Assembly: GCA_028345955.1 (NCBI GenBank) | Contig: JAOMEO010000010.1 | Coordinates: forward strand, 1 to 40,429 | Reading direction: 5' to 3' | From: Candidatus Thioglobus sp. | GTDB lineage: Bacteria; Pseudomonadota; Gammaproteobacteria; PS1; Pseudothioglobaceae | DNA length: 40,429 nt | Shown: positions 16,633 through 25,035 of the stretch, piece after piece | Layout of the letters: each line of letters starts with the position of its first letter | How positions within the stretch are numbered: the first letter of the stretch is position 1 | Notes under the pieces: generated by a model | The model's input: only the letters and a program-made list of their open reading frames with translations | What the model was told of the DNA's origin: nothing | The model's database searches: none | Program-made: the position numbers and the translations under genes

Positions 16633-18207
16633 TTAGTTTACGTTTGCAAATCTAAATAATGGTTCGTTGTTCATTCTAATCGGAACATCGACATTACTTT
16701 TCGCTGCTTGGTTAACAACTTGGTGATGTAAAGGAAGATATGCTACATTATCTTGAGTAATATCCCAAGCTTCAGCAATCATAGCATTTCTTTTCTCTAG
16801 GTTTGTTTCAACACCCATTGCCGCAACTAATTCGTCGACTCTAGCGTTACTGAAATTTACTTTATTCCAGCTACCAGAGCTTTCAAATAAGTATGAATAT
16901 ACATAGTGACTGTCAAAAGTTGGAACACCCCAACCTAACATGTACATGTCACTAGTCATACCATTAGCATCACCCTCTTTTATTTCAGAGAAATGCTGAC
17001 TCTTAGTTTTTGCATCAAGATTTACTGTAACCCCAATTTTTGCAAACATACTAATAGCTGCTACACAAATTGCTTCATCATTGATGTAACGATCATTAGG
17101 GCAATCTAATGTAAGCTCAAATCCGTCAGGATAACCAGCTTCAGCTAAAAGTTGTTTTGACAATTCAGGATCGTAAGGCAATCTTTGATCACGCGCTGCT
17201 GTGTGACCATTAACACCAGGAGCAGTAATAATACCTGCAGGTACACTTTGCCCTCTCATTACCTTATCCTTAATAGCGTCCATATCTAAAGCATGGTACA
17301 TTGCCAGACGAACTCTTTTATCTGCAAAAGGATTTTTTCCTTTAACGTTAGATGAATTCAATTCAGCTGAACCTTGATCCATACCAAAGAAAATTGTTCT
17401 ATTTTGAGGAGTCATTTTCACAACATGGCCTGCAGAAGATTTGAATCTTTCAAGATCTTGAACTGGCACAACATTAGTGTAATCGATTTCTCCAGAAAGA
17501 AGCGCTGCAACTCTTGTTGCATCATTTTTAATTGGGAGTAATTCAATTTGATCTAAGTTGTGAGTATAGTGATTTCCCCACCAGTTATCATTTTTTTCAA
17601 AAACAGTTCTTACATCCTGTTCTCTGAAAGTAATTTCAAATGGTCCAGTTCCATTTGCATTGGATGCGCAATAAGATGTCTCACCTGCATCCCAATTATA
17701 TGAAACTTCACAACCATTTGCTTTTGCCCAAGCTTCAGACATTACAAATATCTGAGTTAATTGGTTTAAAAGAATTGGATTTGGTCCATCAGTTATTACT
17801 TCAACAGTATGGTCATCAATCGCTGTTGCTGATTTAATACTTTTAATTAAATCAACCATATCAGATGGAGCTGTCTTTGCTCTATTGATACTAAAAGCAA
17901 CATCACCTGCTGTCAAAGATGATCCATCGTGAAACGTCACACCCCTTCGAAGGTTAAATACCCAAGTATCATCAGATGTTGCCACCCACGACTCTGCAAG
18001 CTGAGGAAGTATTTCCATGTTAATACCTGGAGTTACCAAGCCTTCATATACTTGACGAGAAACCATGTGAGTTGGTCCTTCATTTTGTGCATGCGGATCA
18101 AGTGTTAAAGAATCACCAGGCATTGACCATTTGATCGAATTAGCCAAAGTTGGTGAAAAAATACCCATGAGTAGCAATGACAAAACAATGCTTATAGTTT
18201 TTTTCAT
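16633..18207 (-). CDS. Peptide-type ABC importer substrate-binding protein (family 5)
   Basis: Periplasmic binding protein of 524 residues that captures the ligand, probably small peptides. It has a signal peptide (about 1-22, ending near PTLANS) and the SBP_bac_5 layout, with GDSLTLDPHA at the mature start, LAESWVATSDDTWVFNLRRGVTFHDG near 65-90, and the C-terminal NVAYLPLHHQVV. Two cysteines (CEVSYNWDAGETSYC, about 161-175) could form a disulphide. A perfect AAGGAG precedes the ATG. Its base composition is closer to the chromosome than that of the permease and ATPase genes (60 bases from 17461 contain 26 G or C). Ligand specificity cannot be read; nickel or oligosaccharide relatives exist in the same family. 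Confidence 0.92.
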   Translation of the reverse strand: MKKTISIVLSLLLMGIFSPTLANSIKWSMPGDSLTLDPHAQNEGPTHMVSRQVYEGLVTPGINMEILPQLAESWVATSDDTWVFNLRRGVTFHDGSSLTAGDVAFSINRAKTAPSDMVDLIKSIKSATAIDDHTVEVITDGPNPILLNQLTQIFVMSEAWAKANGCEVSYNWDAGETSYCASNANGTGPFEITFREQDVRTVFEKNDNWWGNHYTHNLDQIELLPIKNDATRVAALLSGEIDYTNVVPVQDLERFKSSAGHVVKMTPQNRTIFFGMDQGSAELNSSNVKGKNPFADKRVRLAMYHALDMDAIKDKVMRGQSVPAGIITAPGVNGHTAARDQRLPYDPELSKQLLAEAGYPDGFELTLDCPNDRYINDEAICVAAISMFAKIGVTVNLDAKTKSQHFSEIKEGDANGMTSDMYMLGWGVPTFDSHYVYSYLFESSGSWNKVNFSNARVDELVAAMGVETNLEKRNAMIAEAWDITQDNVAYLPLHHQVVNQAAKSNVDVPIRMNNEPLFRFANVN

Positions 18208-18225
18208 TTTTTTCTCCTTAATAAA

Positions 18226-18241
18226 CGCCTTAAATAAGGCG
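18226..18241 (-). promoter_or_regulatory. Hairpin just upstream of the binding-protein ribosome binding site
   Basis: Perfect 6-bp stem CGCCTT (18226-18231) and AAGGCG (18236-18241) with loop AAAT. On the minus strand it ends about six bases before the AAGGAG that serves the gene at 18207, so it may shape translation start or mRNA stability. Confidence 0.45.
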
Positions 18242-18257
18242 CCATAAATTACTAAAT

Positions 18258-18289
18258 AAAAAAACCAACCAGCATTAAGCTTGTTGGTT
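18258..18289 (-). terminator. Terminator-like hairpin in the binding-protein leader
   Basis: On the minus strand AACCAACAAGC (18289-18279) pairs with GCTGGTTGGTT (18273-18263) with one mismatch, loop TTAAT, followed by seven T residues (18264-18258). It could end transcription of the upstream secreted-protein gene. Because a good promoter lies just before it, it could also act as an attenuator for the operon. Confidence 0.72.
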
Positions 18290-18297
18290 CAAGGTCA

Positions 18298-18326
18298 ACT
18301 ATATAGTAGGGATAAAGTTAGGTCAA
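18298..18326 (-). promoter_or_regulatory. Promoter candidate for the peptide-import operon
   Basis: On the minus strand TTGACC (18326-18321) and TATAGT (18303-18298) are separated by exactly 17 bases. Transcription would begin near 18291, immediately before the terminator-like hairpin at 18289-18258. Confidence 0.55.
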
Positions 18327-18413
18327 GGGTTTTTTCTGCTGTATCTCATGGAAATAACACAATACACAGTCTAAAACACGCAAATTTTAGAAGAAAATAA
18401 CATAATTAGAAAA

Positions 18414-18992
18414 TTAATCGCTGCTGCATTGCTTTGATTCCCAGAATTCATTTTCTATTTTACCCATTGAAAAGAATAAACCAACGATATCAGTAACTGA
18501 GAACTTTTCAATGTCACCAACTGCCAGTATATATTGTCCTGTGTTGGTATCATTAAAGACCTTAATATAGTAAGTTCCGGCTTTAAAGACTTTATTTGAG
18601 GCAAAGTTTTGACCGATTTCTGGACCATTCCAGTACCACTGCTTGCCGTATTGTTCGTACCACGGGCTCCACACAAAATTTTCACCATCGGCTAGATATA
18701 ATAAGTGAAAATCAGAGTCTAACACCTCAAAAGAAAATTTACTCTCAAGAGGGCAGTCACCAATTTTAGCAGCCAAAATTCCGCTATAAAAATCAAAGTC
18801 TTCTGCAGATTGAATTCTATAGAAATGCGGGTCACCCGAAAGTGTTGAATATATAGCCTTTGATATTTCAGGATCTTCTATTTCGTAAGGGGCATCTGGC
18901 GGGTAACTTGAGTTTTCATTTAAAATAGGCTTATGGGCATGAGTTTGAGTACAAAATATTAAGAACAATATTAGGCTTAGAGACTTTTTCAT
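18414..18992 (-). CDS. Secreted protein of unknown function
   Basis: I do not recognise this 192-residue protein. It has a clear signal peptide (about 1-19, ending QTHA). The mature part is rich in aromatic and acidic residues, with WSPWYEQYGKQWYWNGPEIG near 105-124. The segment around 137-157 (FKAGTYYIKVFNDTNTGQYIL) looks like a beta-sandwich strand pair of the kind found in pre-peptidase C-terminal or calcium-binding carbohydrate-associated domains, which is a weak resemblance. Two mature cysteines lie at GDCPLE and KQCSSD. It precedes the peptide-import operon on the same strand but is separated from it by a terminator-like hairpin, so co-function is uncertain. No ribosome binding site is visible. 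Confidence 0.7.
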   Translation of the reverse strand: MKKSLSLILFLIFCTQTHAHKPILNENSSYPPDAPYEIEDPEISKAIYSTLSGDPHFYRIQSAEDFDFYSGILAAKIGDCPLESKFSFEVLDSDFHLLYLADGENFVWSPWYEQYGKQWYWNGPEIGQNFASNKVFKAGTYYIKVFNDTNTGQYILAVGDIEKFSVTDIVGLFFSMGKIENEFWESKQCSSD

Positions 18993-18997
18993 GAGTT

Positions 18998-19022
18998 ATT
19001 CATTTTTAAAAAAAAAATGAAT
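18998..19022. repeat. AT-only inverted repeat upstream of the secreted-protein gene
   Basis: ATTCATTTTT (18998-19007) and AAAAATGAAT (19013-19022) pair perfectly around five A residues. It lies 5-30 bases before the ATG at 18992, where a ribosome binding site would be expected. It may be a protein site or merely a product of extreme AT content. Confidence 0.35.
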
Positions 19023-19094
19023 ATAATAATCAAAAAAAATACTTTATACCTGCATAATAAAAGTGGTTTTTTTAAACGATAGTTTTTGTATTTA

Positions 19095-21401
19095 TCAGTC
19101 GTCAGGATCTATAGGCTTTGGTGCCAAAACTTCTCTATTGCCTGCACTATTCATCGAGCTCACAATTCCACTTGCCTCCATGTCTTCAATCATTCTTGCT
19201 GCCCGATTGTAGCCAATACGCATACGTCTTTGGAGACTCGAGATTGAAGCCCTTCTGGTTGAGGTAACGATTTGTACTGCTTCATCAAACAGTGGGTCAA
19301 GCTCGTCGGTGGAGTGACCTGAATCTTGTGCGCTGGAGATCTCGTTTTGAGGACTGAGTATGTCGGCCAAATAATTCGGCTCCGAGTTCTTTTTAAGGTG
19401 ATCTACAACGCGGAAAATTTCACTATCTTCAACGTATGTGCCATGAATACGAATCAAGTGAGAAATGCCAGGTGTCATATAAAGCATATCACCCATACCA
19501 AGCAATTGTTCTGCTCCAGATTGATCCAAAATTGTCCTAGAGTCAGTCTTAGATGAGACCTTAAATGAAATTCTAGTAGGGATGTTGGATTTTATAAGAC
19601 CAGTTATCACATCTACACTTGGCCTTTGTGTTGCAACGATCAGGTGTACTCCTGCAGCGCGGGCTTTTTGAGCAATGCGAACAATCAAGCTCTCAACTCG
19701 TTTTGATTTAGCTCTATCTTGTTGGGCAAGGGCCGCTAACATGTCAGCATATTCATCGATGACAATGACTATTAGTGGTAGAGCCTCTAGCTCAGGATGT
19801 TGTTCTCCTTCTTTTGCCGTATTTGAATCAAATGATGGATCTAATAATGGTTTGCCACTTTTTTTGGCACGTAAGAGTTTTTCATTAAAAGCCTCAATAT
19901 TTCGAACACTAAATTTAGCTAAAAGTGTGTAACGCCGCTCCATTTCATTGACGCACCACCACAACGCACTTGCAGCCTCATTCATATTCGTCATAACGGG
20001 AGTTAATAGGTGAGGGATGTCAGCATAGCTAGCCAATTCAATAATTTTAGGGTCAATCATTATGAACCGAACTTGATCTGGTTTTGCTTTATATAAAATA
20101 CTTAAAATAATGGCATTGAGGCCGACGGATTTTCCCATTCCTGTGGCGCCAGCAATCATTAGGTGAGGCATCATAGCAAGATCTACAACTATGGGGTTTC
20201 CATTAATATCTTTACCCAAGCCCATTGAAAGTGTTGATTTAGATTTTGTAAATGTTTCGCTGGAGAGGATCTCTTTAAGTCCGATCAGCTCTCTATTGTT
20301 GTTAGGTATCTCTAAGCCAATTACCGGCTTTCCCGGGATGACATCGACAATTCGAACACTTTCAACCAGCAATGCTCTGGCTAAATCTTTGTCAAGGTTC
20401 ATGATTTGGCTGACCTTGACCCCAGGGGCAAGAGATATTTCAAACTGAGTAACCACAGGACCCGGGGTGACAGCAGTAATGTTGACATCAAAACCAAAGT
20501 CTTTCATTTTCAGTTCTACTTGTTTTGACATCTCTTCTAAAAATTCTTCGCTATAGCCGAGTCCAGAGTTGTCTACATCGTCAAGAAGAGAAAGACCAGG
20601 TAATCCACTTGAGGTGGTGGCTTTATATAGGTTGCTGCTTCCAACTTTCTGAGGCTTTTCAGCCTTATCAGCTTTTTTTGTTTTTTTAGTTTCCTTGTGT
20701 TTAATGACCTTCTCTTTTGAATTAGTCTTTTGAGTGTTGTTGATATTCGGCGACGGATTTGTTTGAGCAGTTTGGCTCTTTGACACAGCATTGGAGGTCT
20801 TGTTATTGCTGAACATTGTCTTACTAATATTTTTCCAAGAGGCACTAGTGGCAATACTAAAGCTTACTAAAATGATGCCAACATAGATTATTGTGGATGC
20901 TTCACCAAAAAGCTCATAAAACACAACTTCATGCATCGATTTACCAATCATACCTCCAGCTAAAAACGTCTCTTTTAGCCCTTCTATTACTTTTATCTCT
21001 GGGGCATATTGATGTGCCAAGGCGGCGGTAAAAAATACCATTACAAAGTACGCTACCAGTCGCAGTAAAAAGGTAAGTTGATTTTGTTTCTCTTTGAACG
21101 CGTCTCGATGAAAGCTGTAGCCAAGCCACAAAAGGGATATTGGCAAAATATAGGAGACATAACCTAAAATTCCAATAGAAATATCACTCAAATAAGCACC
21201 AAATATGCCGGCAGAATTCACAACTGGTTTGACGAGTACAGCACCTCCGGTCCAAGGGTCTTCATCAGGGGAGCTTGTAAGAAGTGAAATAAGAAATACA
21301 ACGCCTAATGTAGCGAGTAGTATGAAAATTGTCTCGCTTGCAATTTTGGAGCGTGGATTTTTTGGCCTATGTTGCGTTGTTCGTTTGTTATTTTTTTTCA
21401 A
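19095..21401 (-). CDS. ftsK: DNA translocase FtsK
   Basis: Septum-anchored DNA pump that clears and aligns chromosome termini during division. The 768 residues comprise four or five N-terminal helices (about 22-190), a short Lys/Thr/Asn-rich linker (200-255), and the motor with Walker A GATGMGKSVGLNA (about 415-427) and Walker B VIVIDEYADML (about 545). The C-terminal winged-helix gamma domain (about 695-768) contains RRMRIGYNRAARMIEDME and binds polar DNA motifs. The linker is much shorter than in E. coli FtsK, so the length is close to the SpoIIIE-like form. It diverges from trxB with 46 bases between. Confidence 0.97.
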   Translation of the reverse strand: MKKNNKRTTQHRPKNPRSKIASETIFILLATLGVVFLISLLTSSPDEDPWTGGAVLVKPVVNSAGIFGAYLSDISIGILGYVSYILPISLLWLGYSFHRDAFKEKQNQLTFLLRLVAYFVMVFFTAALAHQYAPEIKVIEGLKETFLAGGMIGKSMHEVVFYELFGEASTIIYVGIILVSFSIATSASWKNISKTMFSNNKTSNAVSKSQTAQTNPSPNINNTQKTNSKEKVIKHKETKKTKKADKAEKPQKVGSSNLYKATTSSGLPGLSLLDDVDNSGLGYSEEFLEEMSKQVELKMKDFGFDVNITAVTPGPVVTQFEISLAPGVKVSQIMNLDKDLARALLVESVRIVDVIPGKPVIGLEIPNNNRELIGLKEILSSETFTKSKSTLSMGLGKDINGNPIVVDLAMMPHLMIAGATGMGKSVGLNAIILSILYKAKPDQVRFIMIDPKIIELASYADIPHLLTPVMTNMNEAASALWWCVNEMERRYTLLAKFSVRNIEAFNEKLLRAKKSGKPLLDPSFDSNTAKEGEQHPELEALPLIVIVIDEYADMLAALAQQDRAKSKRVESLIVRIAQKARAAGVHLIVATQRPSVDVITGLIKSNIPTRISFKVSSKTDSRTILDQSGAEQLLGMGDMLYMTPGISHLIRIHGTYVEDSEIFRVVDHLKKNSEPNYLADILSPQNEISSAQDSGHSTDELDPLFDEAVQIVTSTRRASISSLQRRMRIGYNRAARMIEDMEASGIVSSMNSAGNREVLAPKPIDPDD

Positions 21402-21432
21402 GGTAGTCTATAATGCTCCATTGATTAATTAG

Positions 21433-22395
<963 letters not shown>

Positions 22396-22464
22396 TATTG
22401 ACGCGCTTTTGAGAGATAAATTCAAACTCACTTTCTTTTGCCTTGTGTATAATTTCACGTTTTT

Positions 22465-22540
22465 GGCCATATAGCTCAGTTGGTAGAGCAAGGGACTGAA
22501 AATCCCTGTGTCCCTAGTTCAATTCTAGGTGTGGCCACCA
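22465..22540 (+). tRNA. tRNA-Phe(GAA)
   Basis: A 76-base cloverleaf with encoded CCA. The acceptor arms GGCCATA and TGTGGCC pair with one G-T. The anticodon loop CTGAAAA in stem GGGA/TCCC gives anticodon GAA. The T loop is TTCAATT. A TATAAT lies at 22448-22453, 11 bases upstream, with only a weak -35. Confidence 0.97.
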
Positions 22541-22546
22541 TATATT

Positions 22547-22583
22547 AAAGCCGAGTTAAACGCTGATTTAACTCGGCTTTTTT
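22547..22583 (+). terminator. Intrinsic terminator after tRNA-Phe (possibly bidirectional)
   Basis: Perfect 14-bp stem AAAGCCGAGTTAAA (22547-22560) and TTTAACTCGGCTTT (22567-22580) with a six-base loop, followed by T residues to 22583. The A run on the other side gives a T run on the minus strand, so it could also end transcripts of the small membrane protein at 22594. Confidence 0.92.
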
Positions 22584-22593
22584 GTACTAATAA

Positions 22594-22965
22594 TTAGCTA
22601 GAAGGGCGACACTTCCAGTAGAATAAAACTACAAAAACCAAAGTCGCAATCATTCCGAAAGCATCAAAATTAGCAGCATCGGTTGATATGTGAAATAGCT
22701 GAACTGCAGCAAACAAAATGTTAACGTAGACACCCATCAGCATACCTAATTTTTTTATATGGTCGCTACCAACCCAGGTTGGGGCCATCCAAGAAATAAT
22801 ACCTATAGCTAGTATTGGGATCGATGTCGCCTGAGCAAAGGACTGCAAGTTCGCGGTCAACTCCCATCCAAAGTTTCCTGCAACAAAACCCGGTGCTAGC
22901 CAAAACATCGCAACCCATATCCAGGCAAATATAGCTTGAGCTTTAAATAAATGCGTTAATGTCAT
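22594..22965 (-). CDS. Small four-helix membrane protein of unknown function
   Basis: I do not recognise a named family with certainty. The 123 residues form four hydrophobic helices (about 8-30, 42-62, 72-92 and 98-116) with short loops. No catalytic or metal-binding motif is evident. The overall pattern is like DUF4345-type or similar small four-helix proteins. The frame extends to 22998, but AAGGGGA about eight bases before the ATG at 22965 makes that the better start. It stands alone between the tRNA-Phe terminator and the mltB operon, facing the tRNA. Confidence 0.72.
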   Translation of the reverse strand: MTLTHLFKAQAIFAWIWVAMFWLAPGFVAGNFGWELTANLQSFAQATSIPILAIGIISWMAPTWVGSDHIKKLGMLMGVYVNILFAAVQLFHISTDAANFDAFGMIATLVFVVLFYWKCRPSS

Positions 22966-23102
22966 TTTCTTTCCCCTTAAATTGATAAAAAATTTCATTC
23001 ATACTCTCCACCATTTTTTTTGAGAAGAGTGGTTTTATTATAAACAAAAATATATAGTTTTCTTTGTCCTATTTTTTTTAAATTACGGCTAAATTTTGCG
23101 AT

Positions 23103-23660
23103 TTAATGGAGCTGGTCAGGACTAATATAATCCTGCTTTGAGGGTTGCAAAGTTTCTTGTATGAAGAGCACACCCATGCGAACAAACTCCACTATTTCAT
23201 AAAAGTCCTGAGCATTCTCTTCGTTATCTAGCAGCTCTACCTCGAGCTGAGAAATTTCACTGATGTCCTTAATCATTTCAAGCACCTGTTCGTCAGAGGT
23301 TTGAACAGAGCTGAGTCCGAGACCCACTAAAAATCCTTGGCACCAGTCGACAAGCGTATTAGCTTGTTCTCTCAAAGAACAAATATCGTCAGCAATGATT
23401 GGCCAAAAATTTAGTGTTGGATCGGAAAGTTGCTCACTTGTGTTGTTAAAGATTTCGGCTAGTACTTGGTGAGATTCTTTTTCTAGTATATTGTTCAGAT
23501 CAATACTAACAAGCACCTCATTAAGCCAGTCATCCAAAGAGATGTCTTGTTTGACACAATAAAAACCACACAACAGTCCATGTGTAGAAGAAATGGTGTC
23601 ATCCGTGTTTAATTTTTGAAGCGCGTCCTTAGCAAGGTCGTAGTTAATCGATTGACCCAT
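23103..23660 (-). CDS. UPF0149 (YgfB/YecA-type) family protein
   Basis: An all-helical acidic protein of 185 residues in the UPF0149 family. Family marks are THGLLCGFYC (about 26-35), LVDWCQGFLVGLG (about 103-115) and YEIVEFVRMGVLF (about 155-167). Family members in other bacteria affect gene regulation and envelope-linked traits, but this does not fix the role here. The start lies three bases after the pyrB stop, so it is the last gene of the mltB-ruvX-pyrB run. Usually ygfB relatives sit beside pepP and ubiH, so this location is less common. Confidence 0.87.
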   Translation of the reverse strand: MGQSINYDLAKDALQKLNTDDTISSTHGLLCGFYCVKQDISLDDWLNEVLVSIDLNNILEKESHQVLAEIFNNTSEQLSDPTLNFWPIIADDICSLREQANTLVDWCQGFLVGLGLSSVQTSDEQVLEMIKDISEISQLEVELLDNEENAQDFYEIVEFVRMGVLFIQETLQPSKQDYISPDQLH

Positions 23661-23663
23661 TGT

Positions 23664-24626
23664 TTACAATGCTTCTGCCAAAACTTCCATTGCCGCCATG
23701 CGAACAGCGATGCCATTAGTTACCTGCTTAAGGATGACTGATTGAGGACCATCTGCAACGCTTGAATCTACTTCAATGCCTCGATTAACAGGTCCAGGAT
23801 GCATCACGATTGCATCTGGTTTAGCTAATTTTAATGTTTTATTGGTAATGCCGTAATTTTCAAAGTAATTCTTCTCATTGGGTATCTCTGCTGCAACCAT
23901 ACGTTCTTTTTGTAGTCTTAATGACATGATAATGTCGACGCCTTCTAATCCTGTCTTGAGATTGTCGAAACGCTCCAAGTCTGGCGAGGTTGTTTCTTTG
24001 TAAAGTAAATACGCTGGAGCGATTAGACGAATATCTTTTGTTCCTAATGTTTTCAGCGCATGAATTCCGGAACGTGCGACCCTAGAGTGGCGAACATCAC
24101 CAACAATTGCAACCGACAAATTTTCAAAGGATTTTTTATACTGACGAATTGTTAGCATATCCAATAGTGCCTGAGTTGGATGAGCATTGATACCGTCACC
24201 TGCATTTATAATGGCTACGCCTTCAATATTTGCGGCGACGTGATGTGGGAGTCCATTTTTCTTGTGACGGATAATGAACATATCAATCTGCATCGCCTTT
24301 AAGGTCTGCATCGTGTCCATCAAGGTTTCATTTTTTCTGGTTGCCGAGTTTTCGAGGTCAACATTAATGGTATTAGCGCTAGAACGTTTGGCTGCAATTT
24401 CAAAAGTATTCCGAGTGCGAGTTGAGGGTTCGAAGAATAGGTTTGCAACCGACATGCCTTTCAAAGCTTTTGATTTTTTGAGATTGCCTTTGTCACCTAA
24501 AAGGCCATCTGCTCTATCTAGTATATTTTCAAGGTGCTTCTTTGGGAGGTCTTTTAAACCCAAAAGATGAATCAGTTTTCCGGAAGAGTTGAGTTGGCAG
24601 TCGTTACTAATCGTGTCTGGTTTCAT
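23664..24626 (-). CDS. pyrB: Aspartate carbamoyltransferase, catalytic subunit
   Basis: Joins carbamoyl phosphate and aspartate, the first committed step of pyrimidine synthesis. The 320 residues contain the carbamoyl phosphate motif FFEPSTRTRNTFE (about 65-77), the HPTQALLDM motif (about 150-158), a VGDVRHSRVA segment, and the aspartate-side MHPGPVNRGIEV near 275. The start overlaps the end of ruvX by 20 bases, a conserved pair in gammaproteobacteria. No pyrI regulatory subunit or pyrC-like partner lies in the window, and no attenuator is visible because the gene is internal to an operon. Confidence 0.96.
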   Translation of the reverse strand: MKPDTISNDCQLNSSGKLIHLLGLKDLPKKHLENILDRADGLLGDKGNLKKSKALKGMSVANLFFEPSTRTRNTFEIAAKRSSANTINVDLENSATRKNETLMDTMQTLKAMQIDMFIIRHKKNGLPHHVAANIEGVAIINAGDGINAHPTQALLDMLTIRQYKKSFENLSVAIVGDVRHSRVARSGIHALKTLGTKDIRLIAPAYLLYKETTSPDLERFDNLKTGLEGVDIIMSLRLQKERMVAAEIPNEKNYFENYGITNKTLKLAKPDAIVMHPGPVNRGIEVDSSVADGPQSVILKQVTNGIAVRMAAMEVLAEAL

Positions 24627-25035
24627 TGAGCCAAGTTTGCAAAATTAGTTCAGCAGAGCGCTTATCGACATCAGCTCGGTCAGCGTTCTTGTGAGCGTAG
24701 TGCCATTTTAATTGGTTTTTCGCCTCTGAAGACGATAAATATTCGTCAATGAAGACAACTTCTTTGCTAAAACGTTGTTCTAACTTTCTTCCAAATGAGC
24801 GCGCTATAAAGGTCATTTCTTGCTCTTTGCCTTTCTCATCGAGTGGTAATCCAACAACAAATATGTCTGCTTGGTGTTTGTTAATGAGCTTCTCAAGTTG
24901 GGGCCAATTTGTAGAGCCATCTTTATGATGAACAATGGTTTCTATGCCACTTGCATGTACTGTTAAGCTGTTAGCAATTGCTATGCCAGTTCGCTTGGTG
25001 CCGACATCAAAACCAAGGTAAGTTTTTATGGTCAT
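24607..25035 (-). CDS. ruvX: Holliday junction resolvase-like protein YqgF/RuvX
   Basis: A 142-residue RNase H-fold nuclease implicated in pre-16S rRNA 5' end processing and formerly proposed as a junction resolvase. The first strand has the catalytic Asp in LGFDVGTKRTGIAIA, followed by FVVGLPLDEKGKEQEM and FIDEYLSSSEA with an acidic residue, and a late Asp in KNADRADVDKRSAELIL. The start overlaps the mltB stop (ATGA) and the end overlaps pyrB by 20 bases, so the genes are translationally coupled. Confidence 0.95.
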   Translation of the reverse strand: MTIKTYLGFDVGTKRTGIAIANSLTVHASGIETIVHHKDGSTNWPQLEKLINKHQADIFVVGLPLDEKGKEQEMTFIARSFGRKLEQRFSKEVVFIDEYLSSSEAKNQLKWHYAHKNADRADVDKRSAELILQTWLNETRHD

